Translations under genes and position numbers: made by a program | Shown here: positions 50,602 to 61,392 of the stretch, piece after piece | Position numbering within the stretch: position 1 is the stretch's first letter | How the letters are laid out: every line of letters begins with the position of its first letter | DNA from: Phocaeicola dorei | GTDB taxonomy: Bacteria; Bacteroidota; Bacteroidia; Bacteroidales; Bacteroidaceae | DNA length: 64,000 bases | Assembly (NCBI RefSeq): GCF_013009555.1 | Contig: NZ_CP046176.1 | Location: 3,441,501 to 3,505,500 of the forward strand | Direction: 5' to 3' | The notes under the pieces: model-generated | What the model was told of the DNA's origin: nothing | The model's database searches: none | What the model saw: the letters and a program-made list of their open reading frames with translations, nothing else

Positions 50602-52005
50602 ATGAAACAACCGACAACTGAAAACTCTGATATAATTAAACTAGTAGCGATATTAGGTGATTTTGCCTTGTTGAACCTTTCTATGATACTTGTGTTTTTT
50701 ATTCTGAAAGGAATAGATTCACAGGCCATAGCCCATATTTCATTGAAAACCTACCTGCTGACTTCCAACCTGTGCTATATTCCATGCATATCCATCTTTG
50801 GGGTCATACTGCACAACCGCATAGTGCGTCCGGAACAGATTGTAGGCCGTCTGTTAGGAACAATCAGCTTGCATGTAGTCATCTTCCTCACGGTGCTGGC
50901 CATTATTAAAGTAGATAACTTCTCACGCATCTATCTGCTTGTTTTCTATCTGTCTTTCATACCTTTAGCTATAGGATGGCGGCTGACATTGCGGTTCTTT
51001 GTGAAAATGTTCCGCCGCAGTGGCAGGAACCTGCACGCCACTGTACTGATAGGTGACGGGGACAATATGGTGGAGCTATACCATACGTTGAACGATTTGA
51101 CTTACGGATACAGGGTTTTAGGCATTTTCTATGATGAGAAGGACTCTAATTACCCCAAAGGGATTCCCTTTAAAGGTCCTGTAAACCAATTATTTGAATG
51201 GTTGTCTCATAACACCGTGCACGAACTGTACTGCGGTCTGCCATCCAGCAGAAAGGATGATATTCTGGCCATCATGAACTATTGCGAGAACAATCTGATC
51301 CGCTTCTATAGCGTACCTCATGTACGTAATTACATAAAGCGTCAGCTGCAACTGGAATTATTGGGTGAAGTTCCTGTATTGTCCATCCGTACCGAACCGT
51401 TGCAGAACCCGGTAAACAGACTGGCAAAACGGTTATTTGATTTGACATTTTCCTCTCTGTTTTTACTTACAATTTTTCCATTTATATACCTATTTGTAGG
51501 TCTTATTATTAAAATTTCATCACCTGGTCCCATTTTCTTCAAACAGGAGAGAAACGGGGAAAACGGGAAAATTTTTAAATGCTATAAGTTCCGTTCCATG
51601 AAAGTGAATGCATTGTCCGATTCATTGCAGGCTACCAAGAATGATCCCCGCAAGACCAAGTTCGGCAACTTCCTGCGAAAGAGCAATCTGGACGAACTGC
51701 CGCAATTCATTAATGTTTTCAAAGGAGAAATGTCTATTGTAGGTCCCAGACCCCATATGCTGAAACATACAGAGGAATATTCCCAACTGATTAACAAATA
51801 CATGATGCGCCACCTTGTCAAACCCGGAATCACCGGATGGGCGCAAGTCACCGGCTATCGGGGAGAAACCAAAGAACTTTCCCAAATGGAAGGCAGGGTA
51901 AGAAGAGACCTGTGGTATATTGAGAACTGGACTTTCCTGCTCGACATCCGCATCATGATAAAAACAGTAACCAACATGTTCCGGGGCGAGAAAAACGCCT
52001 ATTAA
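50602..52005 (+). CDS. Undecaprenyl-phosphate hexose-1-phosphate transferase, WcaJ-like
   Basis: 467 residues from the ATG at 50602 (MKQPTTEN). Five N-terminal hydrophobic spans, a CoA-binding-like central part (VLIGDGDNMVELYHTL), then the C-terminal catalytic sugar transferase: KRLFDLTFSSLFLL, CYKFRSMKVNA, LRKSNLDELPQFINVFKGEMSIVGPRP, and RHLVKPGITGWAQV. It starts lipid-linked repeat units by placing the first sugar phosphate. Candidate initiator for the capsule, since that locus has none. Confidence 0.92.
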   Translation: MKQPTTENSDIIKLVAILGDFALLNLSMILVFFILKGIDSQAIAHISLKTYLLTSNLCYIPCISIFGVILHNRIVRPEQIVGRLLGTISLHVVIFLTVLAIIKVDNFSRIYLLVFYLSFIPLAIGWRLTLRFFVKMFRRSGRNLHATVLIGDGDNMVELYHTLNDLTYGYRVLGIFYDEKDSNYPKGIPFKGPVNQLFEWLSHNTVHELYCGLPSSRKDDILAIMNYCENNLIRFYSVPHVRNYIKRQLQLELLGEVPVLSIRTEPLQNPVNRLAKRLFDLTFSSLFLLTIFPFIYLFVGLIIKISSPGPIFFKQERNGENGKIFKCYKFRSMKVNALSDSLQATKNDPRKTKFGNFLRKSNLDELPQFINVFKGEMSIVGPRPHMLKHTEEYSQLINKYMMRHLVKPGITGWAQVTGYRGETKELSQMEGRVRRDLWYIENWTFLLDIRIMIKTVTNMFRGEKNAY

Positions 52006-52041
52006 TTCAAATCGTAGGAACATTATAAAAAATAAAAAGAT

Positions 52042-52929
52042 ATGAAAGGTATTGTACTAGCCGGAGGTTCGGGCACGCGCCTCTATCCTATTACCAAAGG
52101 AGTATCCAAACAGTTGCTCCCTGTCTTCGACAAACCCATGATTTATTATCCTATATCGGTACTTATGCTGGCCGGCATACGGGAAATACTCATTATCTCA
52201 ACCCCATACGACTTACCGAGCTTCAAAAGACTGTTAGGAGACGGAAGCGATTTCGGAGTACGCTTTGAATATGCGGAACAGCCTTCGCCCGACGGACTGG
52301 CTCAGGCCTTCATCATCGGCGAGAAATTCATCGGAAATGATTCCGTCTGCCTTGTACTGGGTGATAACATATTCCACGGCAACGGTCTGTCCGCCATGTT
52401 GAGAGAATCCGTACGTGCTGCCGAAGAGGACAAGAAAGCAACGGTATTCGGCTATTGGGTCAGTGATCCCGAAAGATATGGCGTAGCGGAATTCGACAAG
52501 GATGGCAATTGTCTCTCTATTGAAGAAAAACCTGCCCAACCTAAGTCCAACTATGCCGTGGTGGGACTCTATTTCTACCCCAACAAGGTAGTGGAAGTAG
52601 CCAAGAATATCAAGCCTTCGGCACGGGGAGAACTGGAAATCACCACCGTAAACCAGCAATTTCTTCAGGACAAGGAATTGAAAGTACAAACATTGGGCAG
52701 AGGTTTCGCATGGCTGGATACCGGTACTCACGACTCGCTGGCCGAGGCAAGTACCTACATCGAAGTCATTGAAAAACGCCAGGGGCTGAAAGTGGCGTGC
52801 CTTGAGGGCATAGCTTTGAGAAAAGGCTGGATTACCCCGGAAAAGATGCAGGAACTGGCTCAGCCGATGCTTAAAAACCAATACGGACAATATTTACTGA
52901 AAGTTATAAAAGAACTGGGATTAGAATAA
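52042..52929 (+). CDS. rfbA: Glucose-1-phosphate thymidylyltransferase
   Basis: 295 residues. Signature [26 protein letters not shown] and the metal site VLGDNIFHG. Makes dTDP-glucose. rmlC follows with a one-base overlap; rmlB and rmlD are not present here. Confidence 0.97.
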   Translation: MKGIVLAGGSGTRLYPITKGVSKQLLPVFDKPMIYYPISVLMLAGIREILIISTPYDLPSFKRLLGDGSDFGVRFEYAEQPSPDGLAQAFIIGEKFIGNDSVCLVLGDNIFHGNGLSAMLRESVRAAEEDKKATVFGYWVSDPERYGVAEFDKDGNCLSIEEKPAQPKSNYAVVGLYFYPNKVVEVAKNIKPSARGELEITTVNQQFLQDKELKVQTLGRGFAWLDTGTHDSLAEASTYIEVIEKRQGLKVACLEGIALRKGWITPEKMQELAQPMLKNQYGQYLLKVIKELGLE

Positions 52930-53498
52930 TGGAAGTTATAAAAACAGCAATAGACGGGGTTTTCATTTTGGAACCCCGTATTTTTAATGATGCAAGAGGG
53001 TATTTCTTTGAAAGCTTCTCGGAACGTGAATTTGAAGAAAAAGTATGCAGGACTACATTTGTACAGGATAATGAGAGTTTCTCCACTTATGGTGTATTAC
53101 GCGGCCTGCATTTCCAGAAACCTCCTTTCACACAAAGCAAACTGGTGCGTGTAATCAAGGGAGCAGTACTGGATGTGGCTGTAGATATCCGGAAAGGTTC
53201 TCCCACTTTTGGAAAGCATGTAGCTGTAGAATTGACTGGAGAGAATCACCGGCAGTTTTTTATCCCCCGCGGATTCGCACACGGCTTTGCGGTACTAAGT
53301 GACGAAGTGTTGTTCCAATACAAATGTGACCATTATTATGCTCCGCAAAGCGAAGGAGGAATCGCATGGGACGACCCCGATCTAGGCATAGACTGGCGAC
53401 TTCCGGCCGACAAGGTTATTTTGTCCGACAAGGACAAGAAACATCCGAGATTGAAAGACTATCAAACGGATTTCGACTTTAATCAAAGTTTATATTAA
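52929..53498 (+). CDS. rfbC: dTDP-4-dehydrorhamnose 3,5-epimerase
   Basis: 189 residues. Cupin motif LRGLHFQKPPFTQSKLVRV with the catalytic His, and FFIPRGFAHGFAVLSDEVLFQYKC. Converts dTDP-4-keto-6-deoxyglucose toward dTDP-rhamnose. The ATG overlaps the rfbA stop (TAATG). Confidence 0.96.
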   Translation: MEVIKTAIDGVFILEPRIFNDARGYFFESFSEREFEEKVCRTTFVQDNESFSTYGVLRGLHFQKPPFTQSKLVRVIKGAVLDVAVDIRKGSPTFGKHVAVELTGENHRQFFIPRGFAHGFAVLSDEVLFQYKCDHYYAPQSEGGIAWDDPDLGIDWRLPADKVILSDKDKKHPRLKDYQTDFDFNQSLY

Positions 53499-53601
53499 AG
53501 GCAGTTTTGATTCTGCGTTTGTTTGGTTTTTGCCAGTGAAATTAAAAAAACCGAAAACTGCACACAGGACTATCGTAACGTTCAGGACAACATTTTCGAA
53601 G

Positions 53602-53663
53602 ATTGACCTATAAAAACAGGGTGTATCTCCTATGAGAGATACACCCTGTTTTTATAGGTCAAT
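53602..53663. terminator. Perfect 28-base stem between rfbC and the Wzz-like gene
   Basis: Arms 53602-53629 and 53636-53663 are exact complements with a six-base loop. A T5 run inside the right arm and A5 in the left act as U-tracts for both directions. It separates the convergent rfbC and Wzz-like genes. Confidence 0.85.
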
Positions 53664-53672
53664 ATCTTTATA

Positions 53673-54812
53673 TCACTTCTTCTCCATCCCCTCCTGAGGA
53701 GCATTAAGTCCTGCCTTCAGATTTTCAAAGAATTCACGTCCGAACAAGATCCATGCAGAAGCGCCCGCCACTGCCAGGAAAATAAATCCGACAAGAATCA
53801 CCTTCTTGCTGGTTCCCGAAGGCAGCAACGGCACACTGGCAGGTTCCACAACGGCAAATACAGGTTTGGCCTCCTGTACTTTAGCCCGTGCCACCTGCAA
53901 TTGGGTAGCCACCTGGCTATACACCTGATATGCCAGATTCATATCATTCTGCAATCGTTCTCTCTCCGTCAAAGCACTTTGAAGAACAACCCCCTTGTTA
54001 GCATCCATGTAATTGGCATAATTCTGCTGGGCTACATAATACTCCTGCTGGCGTTCCTTATACAATTGTTCCAGATAAGCACAATCCTGCTGGGCTTTAG
54101 AGACCCTGTACGCTGTGATATACTCTTGAAGTTTCACCACTACCGTATCTGTAATGGCGGCCGTAACCATCGGGTCCTGCAAAGTCACCGTCACTGTGGT
54201 GATGCCGGTTTTCTTATCCACATCAGCAGTAATAGCCTTACGCATGGCTTCCACTTTCTTCGCCTGATCTTCTGTCAGATGGAAAGGATCCAGCTTATTC
54301 CCTTCTTCCTCTTCCTTATCGGAGAAGAGAGATTTCACCCCACCTATAGCCGCCCCGGGCAATCCCATCACAGCACCCCACCACGGAGCTTTCTGCTCAT
54401 CAAGATAAGCTACAAAAGTAGTATCCACCTCACCGTCCAACGTGGTGACATGTGCATTAAACAGTTCCAGAATGAAAGGAGTAGACGCTACTATATCCGG
54501 GAAAAGAGATACGTTCAACGCATCCGTCTCACTGCCCAGACTCATGCCGCCGATCCCCAGCATGGCAGCCATTCCCGACAGGCTCCCCCCGCCGCTTTTG
54601 CCGGATTCGGGAGACAATGTCACTTCCACCGTATATTGTTTGGGAATACTCAGAGCAATAATCACCCCTACAATAGCACCTATTCCGGCAGCCTTCAACA
54701 GCACCTTTCGGGCAGCCCACAACTTACGGACATACTCCATCAAATCAATTTCCAACTCCTCGTCTTCCCGTGGCCTTTCCTTATTATTCGTATAATTCTT
54801 ATCTTCCGCCAT
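53673..54812 (-). CDS. Wzz-type chain-length determinant protein
   Basis: 379 residues. An N-terminal cytosolic segment (EELEIDLMEYVRKLW), first membrane span near 40-57, a periplasmic coiled-coil region (about 215-325) and a second span near 340-362 (VILVGFIFLAVAGASAWILF). The Pro-rich PVFAVVEPASVPLLPS before the second span is a Wzz hallmark. No kinase domain is attached. It regulates polymer length with the export protein encoded directly upstream. Confidence 0.92.
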   Translation of the reverse strand: MAEDKNYTNNKERPREDEELEIDLMEYVRKLWAARKVLLKAAGIGAIVGVIIALSIPKQYTVEVTLSPESGKSGGGSLSGMAAMLGIGGMSLGSETDALNVSLFPDIVASTPFILELFNAHVTTLDGEVDTTFVAYLDEQKAPWWGAVMGLPGAAIGGVKSLFSDKEEEEGNKLDPFHLTEDQAKKVEAMRKAITADVDKKTGITTVTVTLQDPMVTAAITDTVVVKLQEYITAYRVSKAQQDCAYLEQLYKERQQEYYVAQQNYANYMDANKGVVLQSALTERERLQNDMNLAYQVYSQVATQLQVARAKVQEAKPVFAVVEPASVPLLPSGTSKKVILVGFIFLAVAGASAWILFGREFFENLKAGLNAPQEGMEKK

Positions 54813-54819
54813 ACTGTTT

Positions 54820-57312
54820 CTATTTTAAGATATTAGCAATAGATGCAATCATAGTCGCCAATGACGCACTGGTGGTTGCTATGGACAAGGTGTTCTGCAA
54901 AGACCAGTTGCTCTTTTCCTTCACCGGAACAATCACCTCACATCCCGGCTGGATCAGCTCACGGCTACCTTTCTTCGCTCTCTTCACCTGACCGTTCATA
55001 TATACAATATACGCCTTGCTCTTCTTCGCACGGAAACCGTAACCTCCGGCCTGCTCGATATAATATTTCAACGTCTTGCCATCTTCAAATGAAACGGTAT
55101 TGGGATACATCACAGCCCCACTGATACGTACCGTATTGTTGTATTCAGGAATTTCAATCACATCCCCCTCACGCAATACGATATCCGCACTGGAGCCGGG
55201 TTTAAGCATCGCTCTTTCCAGATCGATACCCACATAATAGATATCTCCCAAGTCCAGCCGGTTGACATCAATGGAGTCCTTTCCTGTCTTGGCCATATCC
55301 AGAACCGTTTCCATACGTTTGCGTTCATCGTCATTGATACGACGGCTTAAACGGGCCCCTTTGATATAAGCAAACGGAGTCACTCCACCTGCCTTCTTGA
55401 TCAAATCGGAAAGACGTTCACTCTTCTCTGTCAGCGCATAATCACCTTCATATAAAACCTCACCGGTCACTTGTACATTCACCTGTTCCTGATAAGCAGG
55501 ACTCTTACGCACATATACTTGATCGTACGGTTGCAACACAAAACCCGGTTCTCCGTCTATCACAAAACCGTCTTTCAGAGAAAACGAGTACATTTGTCCT
55601 ATGGTGGAAACCGCTTCCGTACCTTTGCTATCCTTGATACGGCGGGAAACATCCACACGAACGGTAGAAGCCGATTCTTTCAACCCGCCAGCCTGGATTA
55701 TAATATCCTCCAAAGTCGTATTGTCGGCAAAAGCGAACTCACCCGGACGGGCAACCTCACCATACACCATGATAGTTCCCACATCCTCCAAGTCATGAAT
55801 ACTGGGAATATAAAGCACATCATTACGCTGTAAAGGTACATCGGGTGCAGTACCGGCCATGATACCTTTTATATCTACTTGAATAACCTCTTTCTTCAAA
55901 TTCTCACGCTCGCGATGCAACACTGCACGTCCTGTAAAGGCATCACCCATAAGACCTTCAGCCTTTTCCACCAGTTGGCGGACTGTATTCAAAGTTCCTC
56001 CGAACTGATAAATGCCCGGACGATAGACAGCACCCTTGATTTCAAGTTTATTCTCAAAACGATCCAGAATAGCTTCAGCAGTCAGCGCATCACCATCTTT
56101 TACCTGAAATACGGAATAATCAATATCATCAATCGTATAAATCTGATACTCCTTTCCATTTTGACGAATCATGCGGAGAGAACGGGTATAGGCATCCCCC
56201 GAGAATCCACCGGCATACTTCAACAATGTGGCAACACTTTCGTTGTTTTTCATCTCGTATTTCATGGGGCGTTTCACATTACCCTCTATGCTAACCAACG
56301 CCTCGTATGGAGGAACAATGATCACATCGCCTTCCTGCAGACGGATATCATCATTGATTTTACCTTTCATAATAAAATCGTACACATCTACGGTAGCGAT
56401 CTTCTGTCCTCCGCGCACTACTTGTATATTACGCAAACTACCGATATCGCTCACACCACCGGCACGGTACAGTGCATGAAACACGGTAGAGAAAGAAGAC
56501 AATGCATAAGTTCCCGGTTGGAACACTTCTCCCATCACATTCACCTGGATAGTCCGGCTGTTTCCCAAAGTAACCTTGATTTGTGAGGACGGGTTCTGTT
56601 CATTATCAAGCCCTGCATAAATCTTATTCAGTTCTTTACGCAAATATTGGTTGGCTTCGGCAATAGTCATACCGTTCAGATAAATTAATCCCAAATCGGG
56701 GATCGTGATAGATCCGTCCGGAGATACATTATCGCGGATGGTAGCCTGGTTTGTACCCCAGATATCAATGATTACCTCATCACCCGGCCCCAGACGATAA
56801 TTAGGAGGAGTAGCCAGATTCACACTCGGCTCGAATGTAAGGTTTCTGGTTTCAAAAATGTCCCGTCCATACACCTTATCCTTCTGCATATCTTCCATAT
56901 CGCCCATGCCCATCCCCTCGTAATAACGATTGGCAGAAACACTGTCCAACGAGTTCTTCCCTACCACTCTGTCCGCAGCTGAACGTTGGTCGAAAGTAAA
57001 ATTCTCTGTTACGTAGATATCTTCCTGAGTCTTTGTCTTTTCACGCAAACGGTTCCGATTTTGCATCGTTGCATTTGCATCTTTATCAGCAGACCCATTT
57101 TGCTGTTCATAAAGTTTCTTTACACGCTTAGCCTGTTCTTGTGTCACTCCTCTACGGGCTAACTCTGTAGCAATCTGACGTTGGTCTTTTCCTTGTTGCA
57201 TGCCCGTCTTCACATATTCCAACACCTGTTGGTCACTCATAGATTGCTGTGCAAGCACAGAACCCGAGAGGGCAAAAACTAAGACCAGTACGGATAATAG
57301 TTTTTTTATCAT
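54820..57312 (-). CDS. Wza-like polysaccharide export protein with several SLBB domains
   Basis: 830 residues, much longer than E. coli Wza (about 380). Signal peptide (FALSGSVLAQQ), a linker, a Poly_export domain (YRLGPGDEVIIDIWG, near 180) and a series of SLBB domains (for example VNVMGEVFQPGTYAL, ISGAVMYPNTVSFEDGKTL). A C-terminal amphipathic helix (NTLSIATTSASLATMIASI) may form the outer-membrane pore. A lipobox cysteine is not evident. Seven bases upstream of the Wzz-like gene. Confidence 0.93.
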   Translation of the reverse strand: MIKKLLSVLVLVFALSGSVLAQQSMSDQQVLEYVKTGMQQGKDQRQIATELARRGVTQEQAKRVKKLYEQQNGSADKDANATMQNRNRLREKTKTQEDIYVTENFTFDQRSAADRVVGKNSLDSVSANRYYEGMGMGDMEDMQKDKVYGRDIFETRNLTFEPSVNLATPPNYRLGPGDEVIIDIWGTNQATIRDNVSPDGSITIPDLGLIYLNGMTIAEANQYLRKELNKIYAGLDNEQNPSSQIKVTLGNSRTIQVNVMGEVFQPGTYALSSFSTVFHALYRAGGVSDIGSLRNIQVVRGGQKIATVDVYDFIMKGKINDDIRLQEGDVIIVPPYEALVSIEGNVKRPMKYEMKNNESVATLLKYAGGFSGDAYTRSLRMIRQNGKEYQIYTIDDIDYSVFQVKDGDALTAEAILDRFENKLEIKGAVYRPGIYQFGGTLNTVRQLVEKAEGLMGDAFTGRAVLHRERENLKKEVIQVDIKGIMAGTAPDVPLQRNDVLYIPSIHDLEDVGTIMVYGEVARPGEFAFADNTTLEDIIIQAGGLKESASTVRVDVSRRIKDSKGTEAVSTIGQMYSFSLKDGFVIDGEPGFVLQPYDQVYVRKSPAYQEQVNVQVTGEVLYEGDYALTEKSERLSDLIKKAGGVTPFAYIKGARLSRRINDDERKRMETVLDMAKTGKDSIDVNRLDLGDIYYVGIDLERAMLKPGSSADIVLREGDVIEIPEYNNTVRISGAVMYPNTVSFEDGKTLKYYIEQAGGYGFRAKKSKAYIVYMNGQVKRAKKGSRELIQPGCEVIVPVKEKSNWSLQNTLSIATTSASLATMIASIANILK

Positions 57313-57345
57313 ATAAATTCAATAAACTTAGTAATTTAGCAGCCG

Positions 57346-57353
57346 CAAAGGTA
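57346..57353 (-). promoter_or_regulatory. -7 box of the Wza-like gene
   Basis: Minus strand TACCTTTG fits TAnnTTTG, 34 bases before the ATG. No clear -33 box. Confidence 0.45.
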
Positions 57354-57410
57354 GATATTATTTTCGATATAGGCGAGTATTATTTCATAAAATATCCCTC
57401 TAACAAATAT

Positions 57411-57450
57411 AAAAACGGCTGCCACCTGACGGTGTACAGCCGTTTATTCT
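57411..57450 (-). terminator. Terminator of the xylose operon
   Basis: AAACGGCTG (57413-57421) pairs with CAGCCGTTT (57437-57445); on the minus strand the stem ends in TTTTT. It lies about 100 bases after the xylA stop. Confidence 0.75.
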
Positions 57451-57552
57451 TTAATCATCCGTTAGCAGAATTCATTCAGACTTCATTGCACAGCCCTCCT
57501 TATTTAAAAAAGGTCTGCAAGGGTAAAACTTGTGCAATACCGCCCGACCGGA

Positions 57553-58869
57553 TCAGCAATACATATTGACGATGGCTTCGTACAATTCCTGTTTACCGCT
57601 TACTTGCTTGGGCTCACCATTCTGCTTAGCATAAGCCACTACATCTTCCAGTGTCAGCTTGCCTTCTTCAAATTCTTTACCTTTGCCACTGTCGAATGAA
57701 GCATAACGGTCTGACAACATCTTGCAGTAAGGAGATTCATTAAGCAAAGCAGCAGCACTTTCCAATGCACGCGCCATAGCATCCATACCTGCAATATGGG
57801 CGATAAAAATATCTTCCAGATCAGTAGAGTTACGACGTGTCTTGGCATCGAAGTTGGTACCGCCATTACCCAAACCGCCGTTGCGGATAATCTGCATCAT
57901 GGCCTGGGTCAGTTCGTAATTGTCGATAGGGAACTGGTCTGTATCCCATCCGTTCTGATAATCGCCACGGTTAGCGTCAATAGATCCCAACATTCCGTTA
58001 TCTACCGCAACAGCCAGTTCATGTTCAAATGTATGACCAGCCAACGTAGCATGATTCACTTCAATGTTCACCTTGAAATCCTTGTCCAGTCCGTGAGTTT
58101 TCAAGAACCCTACCACAGTTTCGGTATCCACATCATATTGATGCTTAGTCGGCTCCATCGGTTTGGGCTCAATCAGGAAAGTACCTGTAAATCCTTTGCT
58201 CCGGGCATAATCGCGAGCGATGGTCAACATCTGAGCCAGATGTTCTTTCTCACGCTTCTGATCTGTATTCAATAAAGACATATACCCTTCACGTCCACCC
58301 CAGAACACGTAATTGGAGCCACCCAGTTCGATGGTAGCGTCAATAGCGTTCTTTATCTGGACAGCAGCGCGGGCAACCACATCAAATTCGGGGTTTGTAG
58401 CAGCACCGTTCATATAGCGTGCATGACCAAAAACATTTGCCGTGCCCCATAACAATTTGATTCCGGTTTCAGCCTGTTTCTGTTTGGCATAAGCAACTAT
58501 CTCTTTCAGATTCGCTTCATATTCCTCGATTGTATCGGCTTCCTCACACAAGTCCACATCATGGAAACAATAATATTCGATTCCCATTTTCTGCATGAAT
58601 TCAAAGCCGGCATCCATCTTATTCTTGGCAGCCTGCACCTTATCGGCATCGCCGTTCCAAGGGAATTTCTTTGTTCCGCCGCCAAACTGGTCACCGCCCT
58701 CGGCACACAAAGTATGCCACCATGCCATAGCAAACTTCAACCAGTCTTTCATCTTCTTGCCGTTTATTACCTTTTCAGCATCATAATAACGGAACGCCAT
58801 CGGGTTCTTACTTTCCTTACCTTCAAATTTAATCTTTCCTATACCGGGAAAATACTCTTTTGTAGCCAT
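57553..58869 (-). CDS. xylA: Xylose isomerase
   Basis: 438 residues. Active-site landmarks: [43 protein letters not shown] and [11 protein letters not shown], including the metal ligands. Interconverts D-xylose and D-xylulose in the cytosol. Downstream of xylB by 91 bases on the same strand. Confidence 0.97.
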   Translation of the reverse strand: MATKEYFPGIGKIKFEGKESKNPMAFRYYDAEKVINGKKMKDWLKFAMAWWHTLCAEGGDQFGGGTKKFPWNGDADKVQAAKNKMDAGFEFMQKMGIEYYCFHDVDLCEEADTIEEYEANLKEIVAYAKQKQAETGIKLLWGTANVFGHARYMNGAATNPEFDVVARAAVQIKNAIDATIELGGSNYVFWGGREGYMSLLNTDQKREKEHLAQMLTIARDYARSKGFTGTFLIEPKPMEPTKHQYDVDTETVVGFLKTHGLDKDFKVNIEVNHATLAGHTFEHELAVAVDNGMLGSIDANRGDYQNGWDTDQFPIDNYELTQAMMQIIRNGGLGNGGTNFDAKTRRNSTDLEDIFIAHIAGMDAMARALESAAALLNESPYCKMLSDRYASFDSGKGKEFEEGKLTLEDVVAYAKQNGEPKQVSGKQELYEAIVNMYC

Positions 58870-58960
58870 AATTCTTTACTTATTTTAATAACTTGTTCTA
58901 ATTTATCTACTATCTTTTTTCAACACGCAAGCGGATAGCCATTTCTTTATCCGAAGGTCC

Positions 58961-60454
58961 TTAAAAGGCAGCCATCGCTCTCTCCAGATTAGATTTCCAG
59001 CGGGCATACGCATCATCATAAGCAGTGCGCTGTGCCACATCAGGCTCTATCACCTCCAATTTTTCCAATGTGGCAAATGCCTCGTTGTTATCTTTATAAA
59101 CACCCGCGCCTATGCCGGCCCCCTTGGCGGCGCCCACCGATCCATCCGTGTCATACAGTTCGATTACAGCCCCTGTCACTCCCGCCAATGTTTCGCGGAA
59201 AATAGGACTGAGAAACATATTGGCATGTCCGGCATGAATCTTCTGTACAGGGATACCCATCTGCTCCATGATATCAATACCGTATTTAAACGAGAACACG
59301 ATCCCTTCCTGTGCGGCACGAACAATATGCTGCTTTCCATGCAAGTTAAAATTAACTCCACATATAGAGCATCCTGTCTCTTTATTTTCCAGCATACGCT
59401 CCGCCCCGTTACCAAAAGGAAGAATACTTACTCCGGCACTGCCGACAGGAGCCTGTGCCGCCAGCCTGTTCATATCACTGTAAGAAATACCTTCGGGAGC
59501 CACATTACGTTTCACCCACGAATTCAATATACCGGTACCATTGATACACAACAACACTCCCAGACGGGTCTGCTCAGCGGTATGATTTACATGGGCAAAA
59601 GTATTCACCCGGGATTTCGGATCATAATTTACCTCACCGTTCACGCCATATACCACTCCCGATGTTCCTGCCGTAGAAGCAATCTCTCCCGGATTGAACA
59701 CATTGAGCGACAAAGCATTATTAGGCTGGTCTCCGGCGCGATAGGTTACAGGAATTCCCTCTTTCAGGCCCAATTCTTTGGCAGCCCATGCATTTACACG
59801 CCCCTGCTCGCCAAAAGTCGGTTTGATATCAGCTATCAGCGAACGGTCGAATCCATAATAATCCATCAGGAAGCCCGCGACATCATTTGCCTGAAAATCC
59901 CAGAACATCCCTTCGGACAAACCGGACACCGTGGTACAAATATCCCCTGTCAGTTTCATAGCGATATAATCGCCGGGCAGCATTATTTTATAAATACGTT
60001 CGTACACAGCAGGCTCATTCTCTTTAATCCATGCCAGTTTGGAAGCGGTAAAATTTCCCGGAGAGTTCAGCAGATGAGAAAGACATTGCGTTTCCCCCAA
60101 TGCCTCAAACGCTTTCTGCCCGTATGGAACCGCCCGTGAATCACACCATATAATAGCCGGACGTAATACATTTTGCCCTTTATCCACACAAACCAGTCCG
60201 TGCATCTGATAAGAGATACCGATAGCGGCAATTCCATCCGGACCGATCCCACTCCCGGCCATGACAGCCTGAGTTGACAATTTCAGATTTTCCCACCAAT
60301 TTTGCGGATCCTGCTCAGCCCATCCGGGGCGGGCAGCCATAATAGCAGCCTCTGTTTTAGGGAAGAATGCAGAAGAGACACACTTTCCGGTTTCTGCATT
60401 TACCAAACTCGCCTTTACCGACGAACTGCCAATATCATAACCTAATAGGTACAT
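58961..60454 (-). CDS. xylB: Xylulokinase
   Basis: 497 residues of the FGGY kinase family. N-terminal ATP-phosphate motif LLGYDIGSSSVKASLV, the catalytic Asp region, and the C-terminal FGGY region around VTGAVIELYDTDGSVGAAKGA. Phosphorylates xylulose. The 174-base gap upstream holds a short CCTTCCAAGGAAAGG imperfect palindrome (60517-60531) but no promoter I trust. Confidence 0.95.
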   Translation of the reverse strand: MYLLGYDIGSSSVKASLVNAETGKCVSSAFFPKTEAAIMAARPGWAEQDPQNWWENLKLSTQAVMAGSGIGPDGIAAIGISYQMHGLVCVDKGQNVLRPAIIWCDSRAVPYGQKAFEALGETQCLSHLLNSPGNFTASKLAWIKENEPAVYERIYKIMLPGDYIAMKLTGDICTTVSGLSEGMFWDFQANDVAGFLMDYYGFDRSLIADIKPTFGEQGRVNAWAAKELGLKEGIPVTYRAGDQPNNALSLNVFNPGEIASTAGTSGVVYGVNGEVNYDPKSRVNTFAHVNHTAEQTRLGVLLCINGTGILNSWVKRNVAPEGISYSDMNRLAAQAPVGSAGVSILPFGNGAERMLENKETGCSICGVNFNLHGKQHIVRAAQEGIVFSFKYGIDIMEQMGIPVQKIHAGHANMFLSPIFRETLAGVTGAVIELYDTDGSVGAAKGAGIGAGVYKDNNEAFATLEKLEVIEPDVAQRTAYDDAYARWKSNLERAMAAF

Positions 60455-60628
60455 TTAAATTGAAAATTTAAGAATTTAAAAATAATAGTCTCTGTCCCGA
60501 TGCTTATCAGCATTATCCTTCCAAGGAAAGGCCGGTGAAGAATCCCAAAGCATGTACCGATTCCCCGAAACGACCAGGCGGAGTATTCTCACAGCAATCA
60601 CAACAAGGCTAAAGTTATCTGTCTGTTA

Positions 60629-61363
60629 TCACTTCGTTCCCGACTTATTATATATTGAACGATCGAACTTATAGAAGCGTGCCGCCCTGTGGCATACGCC
60701 TACCTGTTTTTCCTCCAAAGGTACTACATATGGCATCAACGCTATCTTCTTATGGAAGTTCCTTACATCAAACACCTTATCATAAATCAACTGATAGACA
60801 GTCCGCAGCTGGGCTGCCGTAAACTTCCGGGGAAGCAAGTCGAACATTACGGAAGGGGCATATTCCACATAATGGCGTATATGTACCAATGCATCCTGCA
60901 AAATCTGGAAATGATCGAACGCCAGGCTTTTCACCTCCGTCACAGGCGTCCAGCAAGCATCGTATTTATCAGACAGCTGTTCGAACCGTCTGTCAATCTT
61001 CACCAATGTCAGATAAGCGATAGTCACAATGCGGTCTATTTTCTTCTCGTCCAAACGATGAAAACGTTCCAGCCACAACACATCCTTAGGGTTACGGGTA
61101 CGGTTTTTCGATCCATACGCCTTAAACTGTGTCAGCTTCACATTCTTCAGTCCCGTCAGCTCATTCAACACTCGTTTGGCCGCCTCATCCAGATCCTCAT
61201 CGTCATAGATAAGGCTACCCGGCAATTTCATGTTATTATATCCGTCTTCGGACTGTTTCCCCACCTGCCTTACCAACAGGACACGGAACTGCTCTCCATC
61301 AAAACCAATCAGCACACAGTCCACAGATACATGTAAATTAATCGTCTGGTTTATTTCCGACAT
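60629..61363 (-). CDS. Nudix-fold transcriptional regulator, probable xylose regulator
   Basis: 244 residues from the ATG at 61363 (MSEINQTINLHV). The N-terminal half is Nudix-like (CVLIGFDGEQFRVLLVRQVGK, GSLIYDDEDLDEAAKRVLNELTG); the Nudix box is degenerate. The C-terminal half (LLPRKFTAAQLRTVYQLIYDKVFDVRNFHKKIA) is a winged helix. AraR of B. thetaiotaomicron is a characterised protein of this layout that senses a sugar. Location beside xylB-xylA suggests control of xylose use. Confidence 0.88.
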   Translation of the reverse strand: MSEINQTINLHVSVDCVLIGFDGEQFRVLLVRQVGKQSEDGYNNMKLPGSLIYDDEDLDEAAKRVLNELTGLKNVKLTQFKAYGSKNRTRNPKDVLWLERFHRLDEKKIDRIVTIAYLTLVKIDRRFEQLSDKYDACWTPVTEVKSLAFDHFQILQDALVHIRHYVEYAPSVMFDLLPRKFTAAQLRTVYQLIYDKVFDVRNFHKKIALMPYVVPLEEKQVGVCHRAARFYKFDRSIYNKSGTK

Positions 61364-61392
61364 AGTAATATGGCTTTTATCATTTCCGGCAG

